Below, piece after piece: positions 8,216 to 15,907 of a DNA stretch of 64,000 nt. The notes below the pieces were generated by a model. That model had not been told where the DNA came from. It searched no databases and saw nothing but the letters and a program-made list of their open reading frames with translations. The stretch comes from Thermococcus gammatolerans EJ3. Lineage in GTDB: Archaea; Methanobacteriota_B; Thermococci; Thermococcales; Thermococcaceae. A program made the translations under genes and the position numbers. How positions within the stretch are numbered: position 1 is the first letter of the stretch; the number at the start of each line of letters is the position of its first letter. The stretch is from NCBI RefSeq assembly GCF_000022365.1, contig NC_012804.1, forward strand, positions 1,426,001-1,490,000, written 5' to 3'.

Positions 8216-10433
8216 ACACTAATCCCTCCATAAGGCTGATCAAGTCTATAAGCGGAACCGGCTCCCTGCCTCCCATGATTATCACTCCGGTGAAAACACT
8301 CTTCTCTACCTCAGCGGAAGGAACCAGCGAGCGAAGGGACCTAACGACGGTCTCCTTCTTTCCAAGAATCCGATCAACGAGCACGAGCACCTTCTCCTTA
8401 CCATCCTTATCAAACTGAAACAGAAGTCCCTCGACCTCACCCTCGGGCAGTGGAGCAAAGTCCTCGACAATGTCGTGGAGAAGAACTGCCGGGAAAATTC
8501 CTGAGGTGTGGGCCGCGACGTAGACACTTCCCACCTTCCTCACGCTCTCAGCCCCGAGCTTGAAACTATCGAGAATCCCTATGGAGGGAATTGCATATTT
8601 CTTCCCTCCAACCTCGACGATGTAAACAGGAATGATCAGCACGTCGGTCGGAACCCTCAGCGTTATTACGGTACCTCTACCCTCCTCACTGCTTACGTGA
8701 ACGCTACCGTGGAGTTCCCTTATCGACTCCATAACCACGCTCAGACCAAAGCCCCTTCCGCTCTCCTCAGAAACTTCCCTCTCCGTGCTCATTCCCGGCT
8801 TAAATATCAGCATAAGCGCTTCCTTCCTAGAGAGCCTCTTGGCTTCTTCCGGTGTTATTATGCCCCTCTCTACAGCTCGTTTCTTGACCTCACTGATGTC
8901 GATTCCCCTCCCGTCATCGCGAACGCTGACCTCAACGTAGCTCGGATGAGGAACGATGCTTATCTCGATGAGCCCCTCAGGGGGCTTTCCAATTCTGAGC
9001 CTTTCTTCACTCCCCTCAATACCGTGAATAACGGCGTTTCTAAGTATGTGCACGAGTGCCTCCCATACGACGGCGGCCACCATCCTATCGACGGCGACGT
9101 CCTCTCCCAGGATAGTAACTTTAACCCGCTTTCCTTTCTCCGCTGCCAGCTTTTCGATAGAAGGTATCAGCTCTGCTATCCTGTCCCTGAGTTTGACAGT
9201 CCGAAGGGAAGTAACCGTCTTCCTCAGCCTCTCGATGGTTTCCAAAAGTTTACCGCTCAGCTCCTCTATCTGCTCGGGATTGAAACTGCCAGAGGTTATA
9301 TCTCTCAACCATTCTCCAATCGCTACAAGCTCACCTAGAGAGTAAAGAAGCTCGTCCAGAGCTGAAACATCAACGGGAATAGTTCTCTTCCGTGACCTGA
9401 AGGGTAATGGCCTGATTTTTTTACCCGAGAACGATTTCCGTTCCGTGGACTCCCCTTCCGGCTCCCCGATCTTAATAACATCTCGAACCCCCGGGTGGCG
9501 AAGAACTAACTCCCTGACTCTCTCGAATGACAGCTCGCTTTCCAAAAGTACCTCAAAGAAACTCTCACCAAGCAGCATACCATCTTTTATCTCCCCCTCT
9601 GGGGGATTCACCGACAGTACCCTACCCGCCTTCCTGAGGTCTTGGATGATAAGAAGCGCCCGTGCAGCCTTAAAAGGAGTCTCCTCTGTAAGGTAAATCC
9701 TGAGCCTGAGCTTTCCTTCTTTTCTTTCGTTTTGTCCTCCATGCCCAAGCACCTCCACTTTTCTGACACCGTTCACGGAACCGAGCTCTTCCTTGATTTC
9801 ATCTGGGCTTAATGGACTCTCAATAACAAGTTTAAGCCGTTCTCCCGGCTTAGTCCGGCCCTCGATAATATCATTAACGTCCGGCTCTGAAGATATCAGG
9901 TGACCCAGTCTCTGCAGTTTGGAAAGAACCGCAAAGGTCCACACAGGGATCTTCTCGGAAACAGGCTCAAAGCTCACAACAACCTCGTACCTTTTCTCCA
10001 GGGCAACCTTCAAAGGGGGGAGCTTTCCAGCTTTTCTCGAGGCGTTTTTAAGATAAAGGGTTGCCCTAGCTATCACAGGCGACAGTTCAACTTCCCTCTC
10101 GTCCCCAAAGTCCTCAATGGAATGTATCAGCCGGTCAATTGAGACTATTAGCTCCCGAATTATGGAGAGAAGGTCCTCGTCCAGGGAAAGGTTACCCGAG
10201 CGGATCATATCCAGAATCGTCTCGAGCCAGTGCGCAGCCTGGGTAAGCTTTGGAAACCCAGCCAAGGAAGCCGTGCCCTTAATCGTGTGGGCACTCCGTA
10301 TCATTTCCTCGACGGTCTTTGAAAGATTTTCCTCATCACCACTAAGCCGGGAAAAAAGCTCTTTGAGCTCCACAACCTTTTCTCTTGCTTCTTCCAGGAA
10401 ACTCCCGATATAGTTTGCCCCGATGATGGTCAC
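8202..10433 (-). CDS. cheA: Chemotaxis histidine kinase CheA
   Basis: 743 residues from GTG 10433. Domains in order: Hpt with phospho-accepting His in SAHTIKGTA (about residue 48); a long P2-like region; a P3 dimerisation helix after VDVSALDELLYSLGELV; the ATP-binding P4 domain with HILRNAVIHGIE (N box), DDGRGID (G1) and GRGFGLSVV (G2); and a CheW-like P5 domain at the end. An in-frame reading continues upstream to 10571 but would overlap cheY and cross the hairpin at 10443-10513, so the GTG (VTIIGANYIGSFLEE) is preferred; no strong ribosome-binding site is seen. CheW, CheB, CheR and receptors are not in this window. Confidence 0.95.
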   Translation of the reverse strand: MTIIGANYIGSFLEEAREKVVELKELFSRLSGDEENLSKTVEEMIRSAHTIKGTASLAGFPKLTQAAHWLETILDMIRSGNLSLDEDLLSIIRELIVSIDRLIHSIEDFGDEREVELSPVIARATLYLKNASRKAGKLPPLKVALEKRYEVVVSFEPVSEKIPVWTFAVLSKLQRLGHLISSEPDVNDIIEGRTKPGERLKLVIESPLSPDEIKEELGSVNGVRKVEVLGHGGQNERKEGKLRLRIYLTEETPFKAARALLIIQDLRKAGRVLSVNPPEGEIKDGMLLGESFFEVLLESELSFERVRELVLRHPGVRDVIKIGEPEGESTERKSFSGKKIRPLPFRSRKRTIPVDVSALDELLYSLGELVAIGEWLRDITSGSFNPEQIEELSGKLLETIERLRKTVTSLRTVKLRDRIAELIPSIEKLAAEKGKRVKVTILGEDVAVDRMVAAVVWEALVHILRNAVIHGIEGSEERLRIGKPPEGLIEISIVPHPSYVEVSVRDDGRGIDISEVKKRAVERGIITPEEAKRLSRKEALMLIFKPGMSTEREVSEESGRGFGLSVVMESIRELHGSVHVSSEEGRGTVITLRVPTDVLIIPVYIVEVGGKKYAIPSIGILDSFKLGAESVRKVGSVYVAAHTSGIFPAVLLHDIVEDFAPLPEGEVEGLLFQFDKDGKEKVLVLVDRILGKKETVVRSLRSLVPSAEVEKSVFTGVIIMGGREPVPLIDLISLMEGLVCEKR

Positions 10434-10442
10434 CCCCGTAAA

Positions 10443-10513
10443 GGCCGGCCGGGTAGTGCACCTCTGAGACAGTGAATCTCTAGCTCTTTCCAGCCTCCCT
10501 ACCCCGGCCGGCC
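10443..10513 (-). other. Long GC-rich inverted repeat filling the cheY-cheA gap
   Basis: GGCCGGCCGGGTAG (10443-10456) is matched by CTACCCCGGCCGGCC (10499-10513): 14 paired bases with one bulged C, around a 42-nt loop with a smaller GAGA/TCTC stem. It occupies almost the whole 82-nt space between the cheY stop and the cheA start, so in the mRNA it would form a very stable stem. It is not a tRNA or C/D-box RNA. It could protect the cheY mRNA end, attenuate cheA or be an independent structured RNA. Confidence 0.75.
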
Positions 10514-10515
10514 AC

Positions 10516-10884
10516 CTATTCCTGGCTCGATAGTACTCTCTCGACTTCTTTGAGCACCTGTGAGGGTTCAAAGGGCTTGACTATATATCCGGAGGCCCCG
10601 GCTTCTATGCACTCTATAAGTTTCTTATCATTATCCACAGAGGTTATCATGATAACTTTGGCATTGGGATCAATTTTCTTTATCTCCTGCAGGGCAGTTA
10701 TACCGTCCATGTCCGGCATTATTATATCAAGTGTTATAACATCGGGGCGGAGCTTTGAGTAGAGTTCAATCGCTTCCTTACCAGTGGATGCCTCACCAAC
10801 TACCTCATGCCCGGCCTCTGTGAATATTTTCCTGAGCAGTATCCTCGCGAAGAGCGCGTCATCCACTATCAGTATTCGCGCCAT
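10516..10884 (-). CDS. cheY: Chemotaxis response regulator CheY
   Basis: 122-residue single receiver domain. It carries the acidic pair DD at residues 8-9, the phospho-acceptor Asp in DVITLDIIMPDMDG (about residue 53), the conserved Thr in IMITS and the Lys in VKPFEP. When phosphorylated by CheA it signals the archaellum motor, via CheF in archaea. First gene of the minus-strand che run; GGGAGG precedes ATG 10884. The upstream region contains the repeats at 10930-10953 shared with the archaellin promoter. Confidence 0.96.
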   Translation of the reverse strand: MARILIVDDALFARILLRKIFTEAGHEVVGEASTGKEAIELYSKLRPDVITLDIIMPDMDGITALQEIKKIDPNAKVIMITSVDNDKKLIECIEAGASGYIVKPFEPSQVLKEVERVLSSQE

Positions 10885-10929
10885 CGTTCCTCCCTCTAAA
10901 CTGTGTTTTTCGTAAACTAAAACCCTTGT

Positions 10930-10953
10930 GTGTAGGTAATTGTGTAGCTACAC
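10930..10953 (-). promoter_or_regulatory. CTACAC repeats upstream of cheY, same type as at the archaellin promoter
   Basis: Read on the minus strand there is GCTACAC (10948-10942) followed exactly 12 bp later by CCTACAC (10936-10930). The first unit lies inside a perfect 12-bp palindrome GTGTAGCTACAC (10942-10953). The T/A-rich TATA candidates for cheY lie at about 10911-10923. The element and its 12-bp period match 12585-12615. Confidence 0.6.
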
Positions 10954-11031
10954 TCTCCCAATCCTCGTGGTTTTGGAAAACTTACAATGCACACTCGCGG
11001 TCACACTCATCATTTGGAAAAAATACAACAA

Positions 11032-12006
11032 TCAGGGCATCAGGGTAACTCTCAGCAGACTGCGACCGAGGGGCTCTATAGAGACATCAAAACCGTTCCC
11101 TTCAATGGTTCTTATGACATCGTTCCTTCTGGGAAAGCCTACGAAATCCTTGTTCAGCTTCTCAAAGAACTCCAATGCCTCAATGTGTTTGAACTCTTCT
11201 CTGAAGGGTTCAAGGATAATCAGCCGTCCGCCGGGTTTGAGGGTCTCCAGCGTCCTCTTCAGAACCCTGCCGTAGTCATCGGGCTTTAAGTACTCCAGAA
11301 GGTAGCTGATAACGGCCACGTCGTATTCGTTCACGGGCCGGATCAGACGAACGTCAAGTTCTTTCAGCTCAACTGGCAGGTTATCAGTCTCAGCACGACT
11401 CTTCGCTATCTCAAGGATCGCTGAGGAGTAGTCCACTCCCGTGTAGAAGCCGTCGTATCCTACAATTCTTCCAAAATAGCTGGGAGCAGCCGATCCGCAG
11501 CCGAGGTCAAGCACGCTCATTCCCTGCTCGAGCCCTGCGGCTACTGAAATGGTTTTTCTGTAAAGATCGGCGAAGTCTGTCGTCATCCGGATGTCCCAGA
11601 AGTCGGCGTCTTTATCAAAGTCCATGAGCACGTGGGGGTGCGTTGGCGTTATGAACGCGTAGTCAACCATCCTATATATTTCTTCGAGCGTGGAGACCCA
11701 GCCGGGCAGGAGTGAATCATAGTGCTCCTGCGGAACTTTCAAGGTGCAGGAGAACCCGTTGAGCTTTAACCTGCCTTCTTTTTCCTCGATGATTCCTATT
11801 GCCTTCAGGGTGTTCAGGAACTCGAGGAGGAGCCTCCTGTTAGGAAGTCCCACGGAATCAAGGACTTCCTGGTATGTCGGTTCCCTTGAAAGAACTTTGA
11901 AAATACCGTGTTTGGTGCCAAGCTGTATTATATGGAGTATTGCCATCCTGACCATCTGCTCGATGTTGGAATCAACAACTGAAACAAGCCTTTCAACGGT
12001 GTCCAT
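11032..12006 (-). CDS. SAM-dependent methyltransferase with N-terminal winged-helix-like domain
   Basis: 324 residues. The N-terminal part (about 1-95; LGTKHGIFKVLSREPTYQEVLDSVGLPNRR) resembles the helical dimerisation domain of plant/bacterial O-methyltransferases. The C-terminal part has the SAM motif VLDLGCGSAAPSYFG (motif I) and LKPGGRLIILEPF (motif IV/post-I region). ATG 12006 is chosen because GGTGATCAGG precedes it; the longer reading to 12063 would overlap the regulator gene. It lies 10 bp after the EarA-like gene and so is in its operon. Comparable methyltransferase genes flank fla loci in Pyrococcus. The substrate is unknown; it is not CheR. Confidence 0.8.
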   Translation of the reverse strand: MDTVERLVSVVDSNIEQMVRMAILHIIQLGTKHGIFKVLSREPTYQEVLDSVGLPNRRLLLEFLNTLKAIGIIEEKEGRLKLNGFSCTLKVPQEHYDSLLPGWVSTLEEIYRMVDYAFITPTHPHVLMDFDKDADFWDIRMTTDFADLYRKTISVAAGLEQGMSVLDLGCGSAAPSYFGRIVGYDGFYTGVDYSSAILEIAKSRAETDNLPVELKELDVRLIRPVNEYDVAVISYLLEYLKPDDYGRVLKRTLETLKPGGRLIILEPFREEFKHIEALEFFEKLNKDFVGFPRRNDVIRTIEGNGFDVSIEPLGRSLLRVTLMP

Positions 12007-12016
12007 CCTGATCACC

Positions 12017-12352
12017 TCACATGAACTTCCTGTAATACCTATAGTATTCCCTGAGGTATTCAACCACCTGTTTTCCGTACTCTGTAAGCCGGTAGTACTT
12101 AAAGCCGCCGTTGGTTATCTCCTCGACGAGGCCAAGGTAAACGAGGGAGCTTTCGCCATTGTAGCGGTTTCCAAGGCCAACCAGCGCCCCGCGAACGTTC
12201 GATGGATCGGACCCAACAACCCTGGCGATCTCAGAAAGGTAAGTTGCCGACGGGTATATCTCATTCAGGTAAAGGAGAATTCTCTTTCTCAGCTCACTCC
12301 TGTGTAGGGACCTCAACACTTGTGGGTCTATGATCATTGTCCTTACGGCCAT
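12017..12352 (-). CDS. earA: Winged-helix regulator, probable archaellum activator EarA
   Basis: 111 residues with one wHTH domain (LRKRILLYLNEIYPSATYLSEIARVVGSDPSNVRGALVGL) and a basic aromatic C-terminus (YYRYYRKF). It sits divergently next to the archaellin operon. EarA of Methanococcus, with homologues in Pyrococcus, is a small wHTH activator of the fla promoter that binds TACATA-type sites; size, domain and position fit, and a TACATA is present in the intergenic region. The assignment is by pattern and context, not alignment. GGAGGTG precedes ATG 12352. Confidence 0.7.
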   Translation of the reverse strand: MAVRTMIIDPQVLRSLHRSELRKRILLYLNEIYPSATYLSEIARVVGSDPSNVRGALVGLGNRYNGESSLVYLGLVEEITNGGFKYYRLTEYGKQVVEYLREYYRYYRKFM

Positions 12353-12450
12353 CCGCCCCCACCTCCAGTGTTACTCTGCGGCCTTTAGCCCGCTGATTTT
12401 ACTGCCCCACTGACCATCTATGGCAGCCAACACTTTGTTTGTTTGGATAC

Positions 12451-12457
12451 TATATAA
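12451..12457 (-). promoter_or_regulatory. TATA box of the earA-like gene
   Basis: Minus-strand TTATATA within CGTTATATAGTATC, giving a start near 12425 and a leader of about 70 nt. It is part of the 339-bp intergenic region 12353-12691, which otherwise holds the CTACAC repeats, the archaellin promoter and AT-rich sequence without a gene. Confidence 0.5.
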
Positions 12458-12584
12458 CGTTTTTGGTTTTGAATTGTACTCATTCCAGCATTTGTCCATT
12501 TAATCTGCTGCCAATGCATTGAATATAATTTATTTTGCAGGATTTTCAAAATCTGGTCAGGAAATTTCCAAAACCCGAGGACTA

Positions 12585-12615
12585 CCTACATATGCACCTA
12601 CACAACCAGCTACAC
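12585..12615 (+). promoter_or_regulatory. Three 12-bp-spaced direct repeats upstream of the archaellin promoter
   Basis: CCTACAT (12585-12591), CCTACAC (12597-12603) and GCTACAC (12609-12615) recur at exactly 12 bp. The first contains TACATA (12587-12592), the hexamer reported for EarA. The last repeat ends 20 bp before the TATA box, an activator-like position. Confidence 0.65.
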
Positions 12616-12635
12616 TACTAAGAACAAAAAAGCGA

Positions 12636-12643
12636 TTTATATC
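12636..12643 (+). promoter_or_regulatory. TATA box of the archaellum operon
   Basis: TTTATATC preceded by an A-rich BRE (AAAAAAGCGA). It predicts transcription start near 12663, which excludes the ATG at 12662 and supports ATG 12692, preceded by GGGGGTG. Confidence 0.7.
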
Positions 12644-12691
12644 GTAAGCTTGTAATCATTAATGCAAACAACCCCAGGGGGTGCATGGCTG

Positions 12692-13357
12692 ATGAAGGCC
12701 AAGAACAGAAGAGGTGCGGTTGGTATTGGAACCTTGATAGTGTTTATTGCCATGGTGCTAGTGGCGGCAGTGGCTGCAGCAGTCCTCATCAACACGAGCG
12801 GCTTCCTCCAGCAGAAGGCTTCAAGCACCGGCAGACAGAGCACCGAACAAGTCGCCAGCGGAATACAGGTCATGAGGGTTACAGGACACTACGATGGATC
12901 CAGCGGAATAGACAAGCTCGCTATCTATGTCACTCCGAACGCCGGCAGCTCGGGGATTGACCTCAGCAACACAAGGATAGTACTGTCCAATGGTGACAAG
13001 CAGGCCATTCTGAAGTTTGCCAAGAACAACGTTACGAGCACTCTTCCGAGCAACATATTCGACACCAGCCTGACCGCATGGGATTATATAAACTATGGAG
13101 GCACGAAGGGATACACCTACTACGGTATCATTGTCGTCCAGGACTATGACGGATCCCTCACGGAATCAACCACAACGCCGACCCTCAACAAGGGTGACAT
13201 AGCTATCCTCACCGTTGATGTGAATGGGCTGTTCGGTGCTTCTATTGATGTCAGGAAGCACATTACTGGGCAGGTTGTCCCCGAGTTCGGTGCACCGGGC
13301 GTCATCGACTTCACCACCCCAAGCACCTACACCACCGATGTTGTTGAACTCCAGTGA
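12692..13357 (+). CDS. arlB1: Archaellin (flagellin) 1
   Basis: 221 residues. Class III (type IV pilin-like) signal: basic [13 protein letters not shown] followed by the hydrophobic [19 protein letters not shown] helix, with prepilin-peptidase (FlaK/PibD) cleavage expected after the Gly before TLIVF. The conserved C-terminal end of archaellins ([15 protein letters not shown]) is present. Subunit of the rotating archaellum filament. First of four tandem archaellin genes; the start is fixed by GGGGGTG and the promoter. Its first ~140 coding bases and its 3' part are almost identical to archaellin 2. Confidence 0.96.
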   Translation: MKAKNRRGAVGIGTLIVFIAMVLVAAVAAAVLINTSGFLQQKASSTGRQSTEQVASGIQVMRVTGHYDGSSGIDKLAIYVTPNAGSSGIDLSNTRIVLSNGDKQAILKFAKNNVTSTLPSNIFDTSLTAWDYINYGGTKGYTYYGIIVVQDYDGSLTESTTTPTLNKGDIAILTVDVNGLFGASIDVRKHITGQVVPEFGAPGVIDFTTPSTYTTDVVELQ

Positions 13358-13372
13358 GGGAGGTGAAAGGAT

Positions 13373-14032
13373 ATGAAACTTGTTAAGAAGAGGGGTGCGG
13401 TTGGTATTGGAACCTTGATAGTGTTTATTGCCATGGTGCTAGTGGCGGCAGTGGCTGCAGCAGTCCTCATCAACACCAGCGGCTTCCTCCAGCAGAAAGC
13501 TTCAAGCACCGGAAGGGAAAGCACCGAACAAGTCGCCAGCGGAATACAGGTCACCAGCGTCGTTGGATGGGTCAACAACAGTGGAGTCTCCAAGCTCGCC
13601 ATCTACGTTACTCCAAACGCTGGCAGCGCTGGCATTGACCTCAAGAACACGAAGATAATCCTCTCCGATGGAAAAGTAGAAGGAATACTCAGGTATGGTA
13701 ACGACACTGATGCCTACGTCGTTGGACCAGTCTCAGACGTATTTCAGGATGTCATAACACTGAATGGATACACCTTCAACTGGTCCAAACTCGACAAGAC
13801 CACATATGGTATCATTGTCGTCCAGGACTATGATCACTCAGTCCAGAAGCAGGCCCCAACTCTTAACAAAGGCGACATAGTAATCCTCGGAGTCAACACC
13901 TACAAAGTATTTGGAGGAATACCCGTCAGGAGGCACATTACTGGGCAGGTTGTCCCCGAGTTCGGTGCACCGGGCGTCATCGACTTCACCACCCCAAGCA
14001 CCTACACCAGCACAGTTATAGAGCTCCAGTGA
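13373..14032 (+). CDS. arlB2: Archaellin (flagellin) 2
   Basis: 219 residues with [13 protein letters not shown] leader and the same signal helix as archaellin 1. The variable middle differs (surface-exposed part), while the ends are nearly identical at nucleotide level. GGAGGTGA precedes ATG 13373, 15 bases after the previous stop. A pyrimidine-rich tract follows its stop. Confidence 0.96.
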   Translation: MKLVKKRGAVGIGTLIVFIAMVLVAAVAAAVLINTSGFLQQKASSTGRESTEQVASGIQVTSVVGWVNNSGVSKLAIYVTPNAGSAGIDLKNTKIILSDGKVEGILRYGNDTDAYVVGPVSDVFQDVITLNGYTFNWSKLDKTTYGIIVVQDYDHSVQKQAPTLNKGDIVILGVNTYKVFGGIPVRRHITGQVVPEFGAPGVIDFTTPSTYTSTVIELQ

Positions 14033-14040
14033 CCTCAGCG

Positions 14041-14067
14041 TTTCTCCACCCTTTCCTTTCGTTCTTT
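14041..14067 (+). terminator. Possible pyrimidine-rich terminator or processing site after archaellin 2
   Basis: A run rich in T and C directly after the archaellin 2 stop, in the only sizeable gap (58 bp) among the archaellin genes. T-rich tracts terminate transcription in Thermococcales. Partial termination here would favour archaellins 1 and 2 over downstream motor genes. Confidence 0.35.
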
Positions 14068-14090
14068 AAAGATTCTCCGGAGGTGATGCT

Positions 14091-14747
14091 ATGAGAAGGG
14101 GAGCAATAGGCATTGGCACGCTGATCGTCTTCATCGCAATGGTCCTAGTGGCTGCAATAGCGGCAGGGGTTATCATCGGTACAGCGGGATACCTGCAGCA
14201 GAAAGCTCAAGCAACGGGCAGACAGACAACACAGGAAGTTGCCAGCGGGTTGAAGATCGTCAACATCTACGGCTACACGCCCACCAATCCCCCAAGCAGT
14301 GGGCTCATTGAGAGGATGGCCATCTTCGTAACACCAAACGCAGGGAGTGAGGGAATCGACCTCAGCAACGTTAAGATAGTCCTCAGTGATGGGAAGAGGC
14401 TCGTGGTGTACAATTACTCCGCTCAGTTCCTCAACCCCGGCAACATCAACGATTTATTCAACACTACTGAGATAAGCCTCTGGAACAGCATCCAGGGTAC
14501 AGCAAGCTTCGGAATAGTTGTTGTCAATGACATAGGAAGCAGGATGCAGGACACCCACCCAACGCTGGAGTTCGGTGACATGGTGGCGCTCTGCATCTGG
14601 ACCACAATGTTCCAGAGCGATGGTGGCAATGGCATAGGCCCAAGCACGAAGATAACAGGAAAAGTGATACCGGAGCGGGGAGCCGCTGGAGTTATCGACT
14701 TCACGACACCCGCCACGTTCAGTGAGAACGTGATGCAACTCCAGTGA
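14091..14747 (+). CDS. arlB3: Archaellin (flagellin) 3
   Basis: 218 residues; leader MRRGAIGIG, signal helix [19 protein letters not shown], archaellin C-terminal [17 protein letters not shown]. It is preceded by a strong GGAGGTGAT. It groups with archaellin 4 by the shared [12 protein letters not shown]-type segment and TTQEVASG motif rather than with archaellins 1 and 2. Confidence 0.95.
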   Translation: MRRGAIGIGTLIVFIAMVLVAAIAAGVIIGTAGYLQQKAQATGRQTTQEVASGLKIVNIYGYTPTNPPSSGLIERMAIFVTPNAGSEGIDLSNVKIVLSDGKRLVVYNYSAQFLNPGNINDLFNTTEISLWNSIQGTASFGIVVVNDIGSRMQDTHPTLEFGDMVALCIWTTMFQSDGGNGIGPSTKITGKVIPERGAAGVIDFTTPATFSENVMQLQ

Positions 14748-14757
14748 GGTGGTGAAA

Positions 14758-15408
14758 ATGCCAAGAAGACGCGGTGCAATTGGCATTGGAACGCTCATAG
14801 TGTTCATCGCAATGGTCCTAGTGGCTGCAGTAGCCGCCGGAGTGCTAATAGCCACGAGCGGTTACCTCCAGCAGAAGGCCATGAGCACAGGAAGGCAAAC
14901 AACACAGGAAGTTGCCAGCGGGATTAAGGTCATGAACATCTACGGGTACACACCAGCAAACCCACCAAGTGCCGGAAACATAACGAAACTTGTCATCTAC
15001 GTTACTCCAAACGCGGGGAGTAGCGGCATAGATCTCAGCTACGTCAAGGTCGTCCTCAGCGACGGCTCCAAGATGACCGTCTTCAAGTATAACCCCAACG
15101 CATTTTACACTGGGGACATAGACAACGTATTCACCCTGCCTGTCTGGGTCAACGTAACAGGCACGAACTTTGGCATAGCAGTGGTTCAGGATTCAGACCT
15201 CAGCATAATTAACAACAGAGAGCATCCCGTCCTGAACTGGGGTGATATCGCGGCACTGCTGGTGAACACTACAGGATTTGGCAAGGGTGCTGGATTACCC
15301 CCAGCCACCCACGTTACGGGTAAAGTAATACCAGAAAACGGCGCCGCAGGAGTCGTGGACTTCGTAACACCACACGCATACACGGACAAGATACTTACAC
15401 TGCAGTGA
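14758..15408 (+). CDS. arlB4: Archaellin (flagellin) 4
   Basis: 216 residues from ATG 14758 ([11 protein letters not shown]); GAGGTG six bases upstream. In-frame GTG codons at 14749 and 14752 are part of the ribosome-binding site and less likely starts. Same class III signal and C-terminal archaellin signature ([14 protein letters not shown]). Only ten bases separate it from archaellin 3. Confidence 0.94.
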   Translation: MPRRRGAIGIGTLIVFIAMVLVAAVAAGVLIATSGYLQQKAMSTGRQTTQEVASGIKVMNIYGYTPANPPSAGNITKLVIYVTPNAGSSGIDLSYVKVVLSDGSKMTVFKYNPNAFYTGDIDNVFTLPVWVNVTGTNFGIAVVQDSDLSIINNREHPVLNWGDIAALLVNTTGFGKGAGLPPATHVTGKVIPENGAAGVVDFVTPHAYTDKILTLQ

Positions 15409-15423
15409 AAGGGGGGTGGCACA

Positions 15424-15903
15424 ATGGCACTGACTTTCCTTTCATCTTTATTTGGGAAGAAGAAAAAGGAGGAAGCGGCCACCCCCGTCGAGGAGCCAAT
15501 AGAGGTTGAAGAACTCGAAGAGACCGTCGAAAACAGGGAGGAGAACGAGCAGATAAACCAGCTCATGGAGAGGATAAACGAAATCGAGAACGATCTCCCA
15601 AGGATAAAGATAAGCATCGACACCATAAAGAAGCAGATACAGGAGCTCAGAGATGACATAGATAGGCTCGACAAGACCATCAAGGACGTCATGATGCTCT
15701 ACGAGGTCATCAGCCAGGAGATAAACCCGTTCAAGGAGCAGATGGGTCAGGAAAATCCGCTCAGCAACGAGATACAGGAGCTCAGAAAGGAACTGGAGAA
15801 TCTCAAGATGGAGCTGGCCCAGGTCAAGAACGACATCAAGGTGCTCGCCGGGTATGGTGTGGACATAGACTCGATAATCTACGAGGTGCTGGCGGAGGTG
15901 TGA
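15424..15903 (+). CDS. arlC: Archaellum protein ArlC (FlaC)
   Basis: 159 residues, mostly charged coiled coil after an N-terminal SSLFGKKKKEE stretch. The C-terminal KVLAGYGVDIDSIIYEVLAEV tail fits the FlaC family. FlaC with FlaD/E forms the cytoplasmic ring that docks on the motor and receives signals from CheY via CheF. Its GGGGGGTGG site directly follows archaellin 4 and it runs into arlD with four bases between. Confidence 0.85.
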   Translation: MALTFLSSLFGKKKKEEAATPVEEPIEVEELEETVENREENEQINQLMERINEIENDLPRIKISIDTIKKQIQELRDDIDRLDKTIKDVMMLYEVISQEINPFKEQMGQENPLSNEIQELRKELENLKMELAQVKNDIKVLAGYGVDIDSIIYEVLAEV

Positions 15904-15907
15904 TGCA

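Noticed and set aside
10443-10513. Hairpin as a tRNA gene
   Set aside because: No T-loop, anticodon arm or discriminator/CCA layout; the stem is too long.
10434-10571. N-terminal extension of CheA
   Set aside because: It would overlap cheY and translate through the hairpin; the Hpt domain is complete from GTG 10433.
12662-12691. Upstream ATG for archaellin 1
   Set aside because: It lies at the predicted transcription start and would lengthen the class III signal; GGGGGTG supports ATG 12692.
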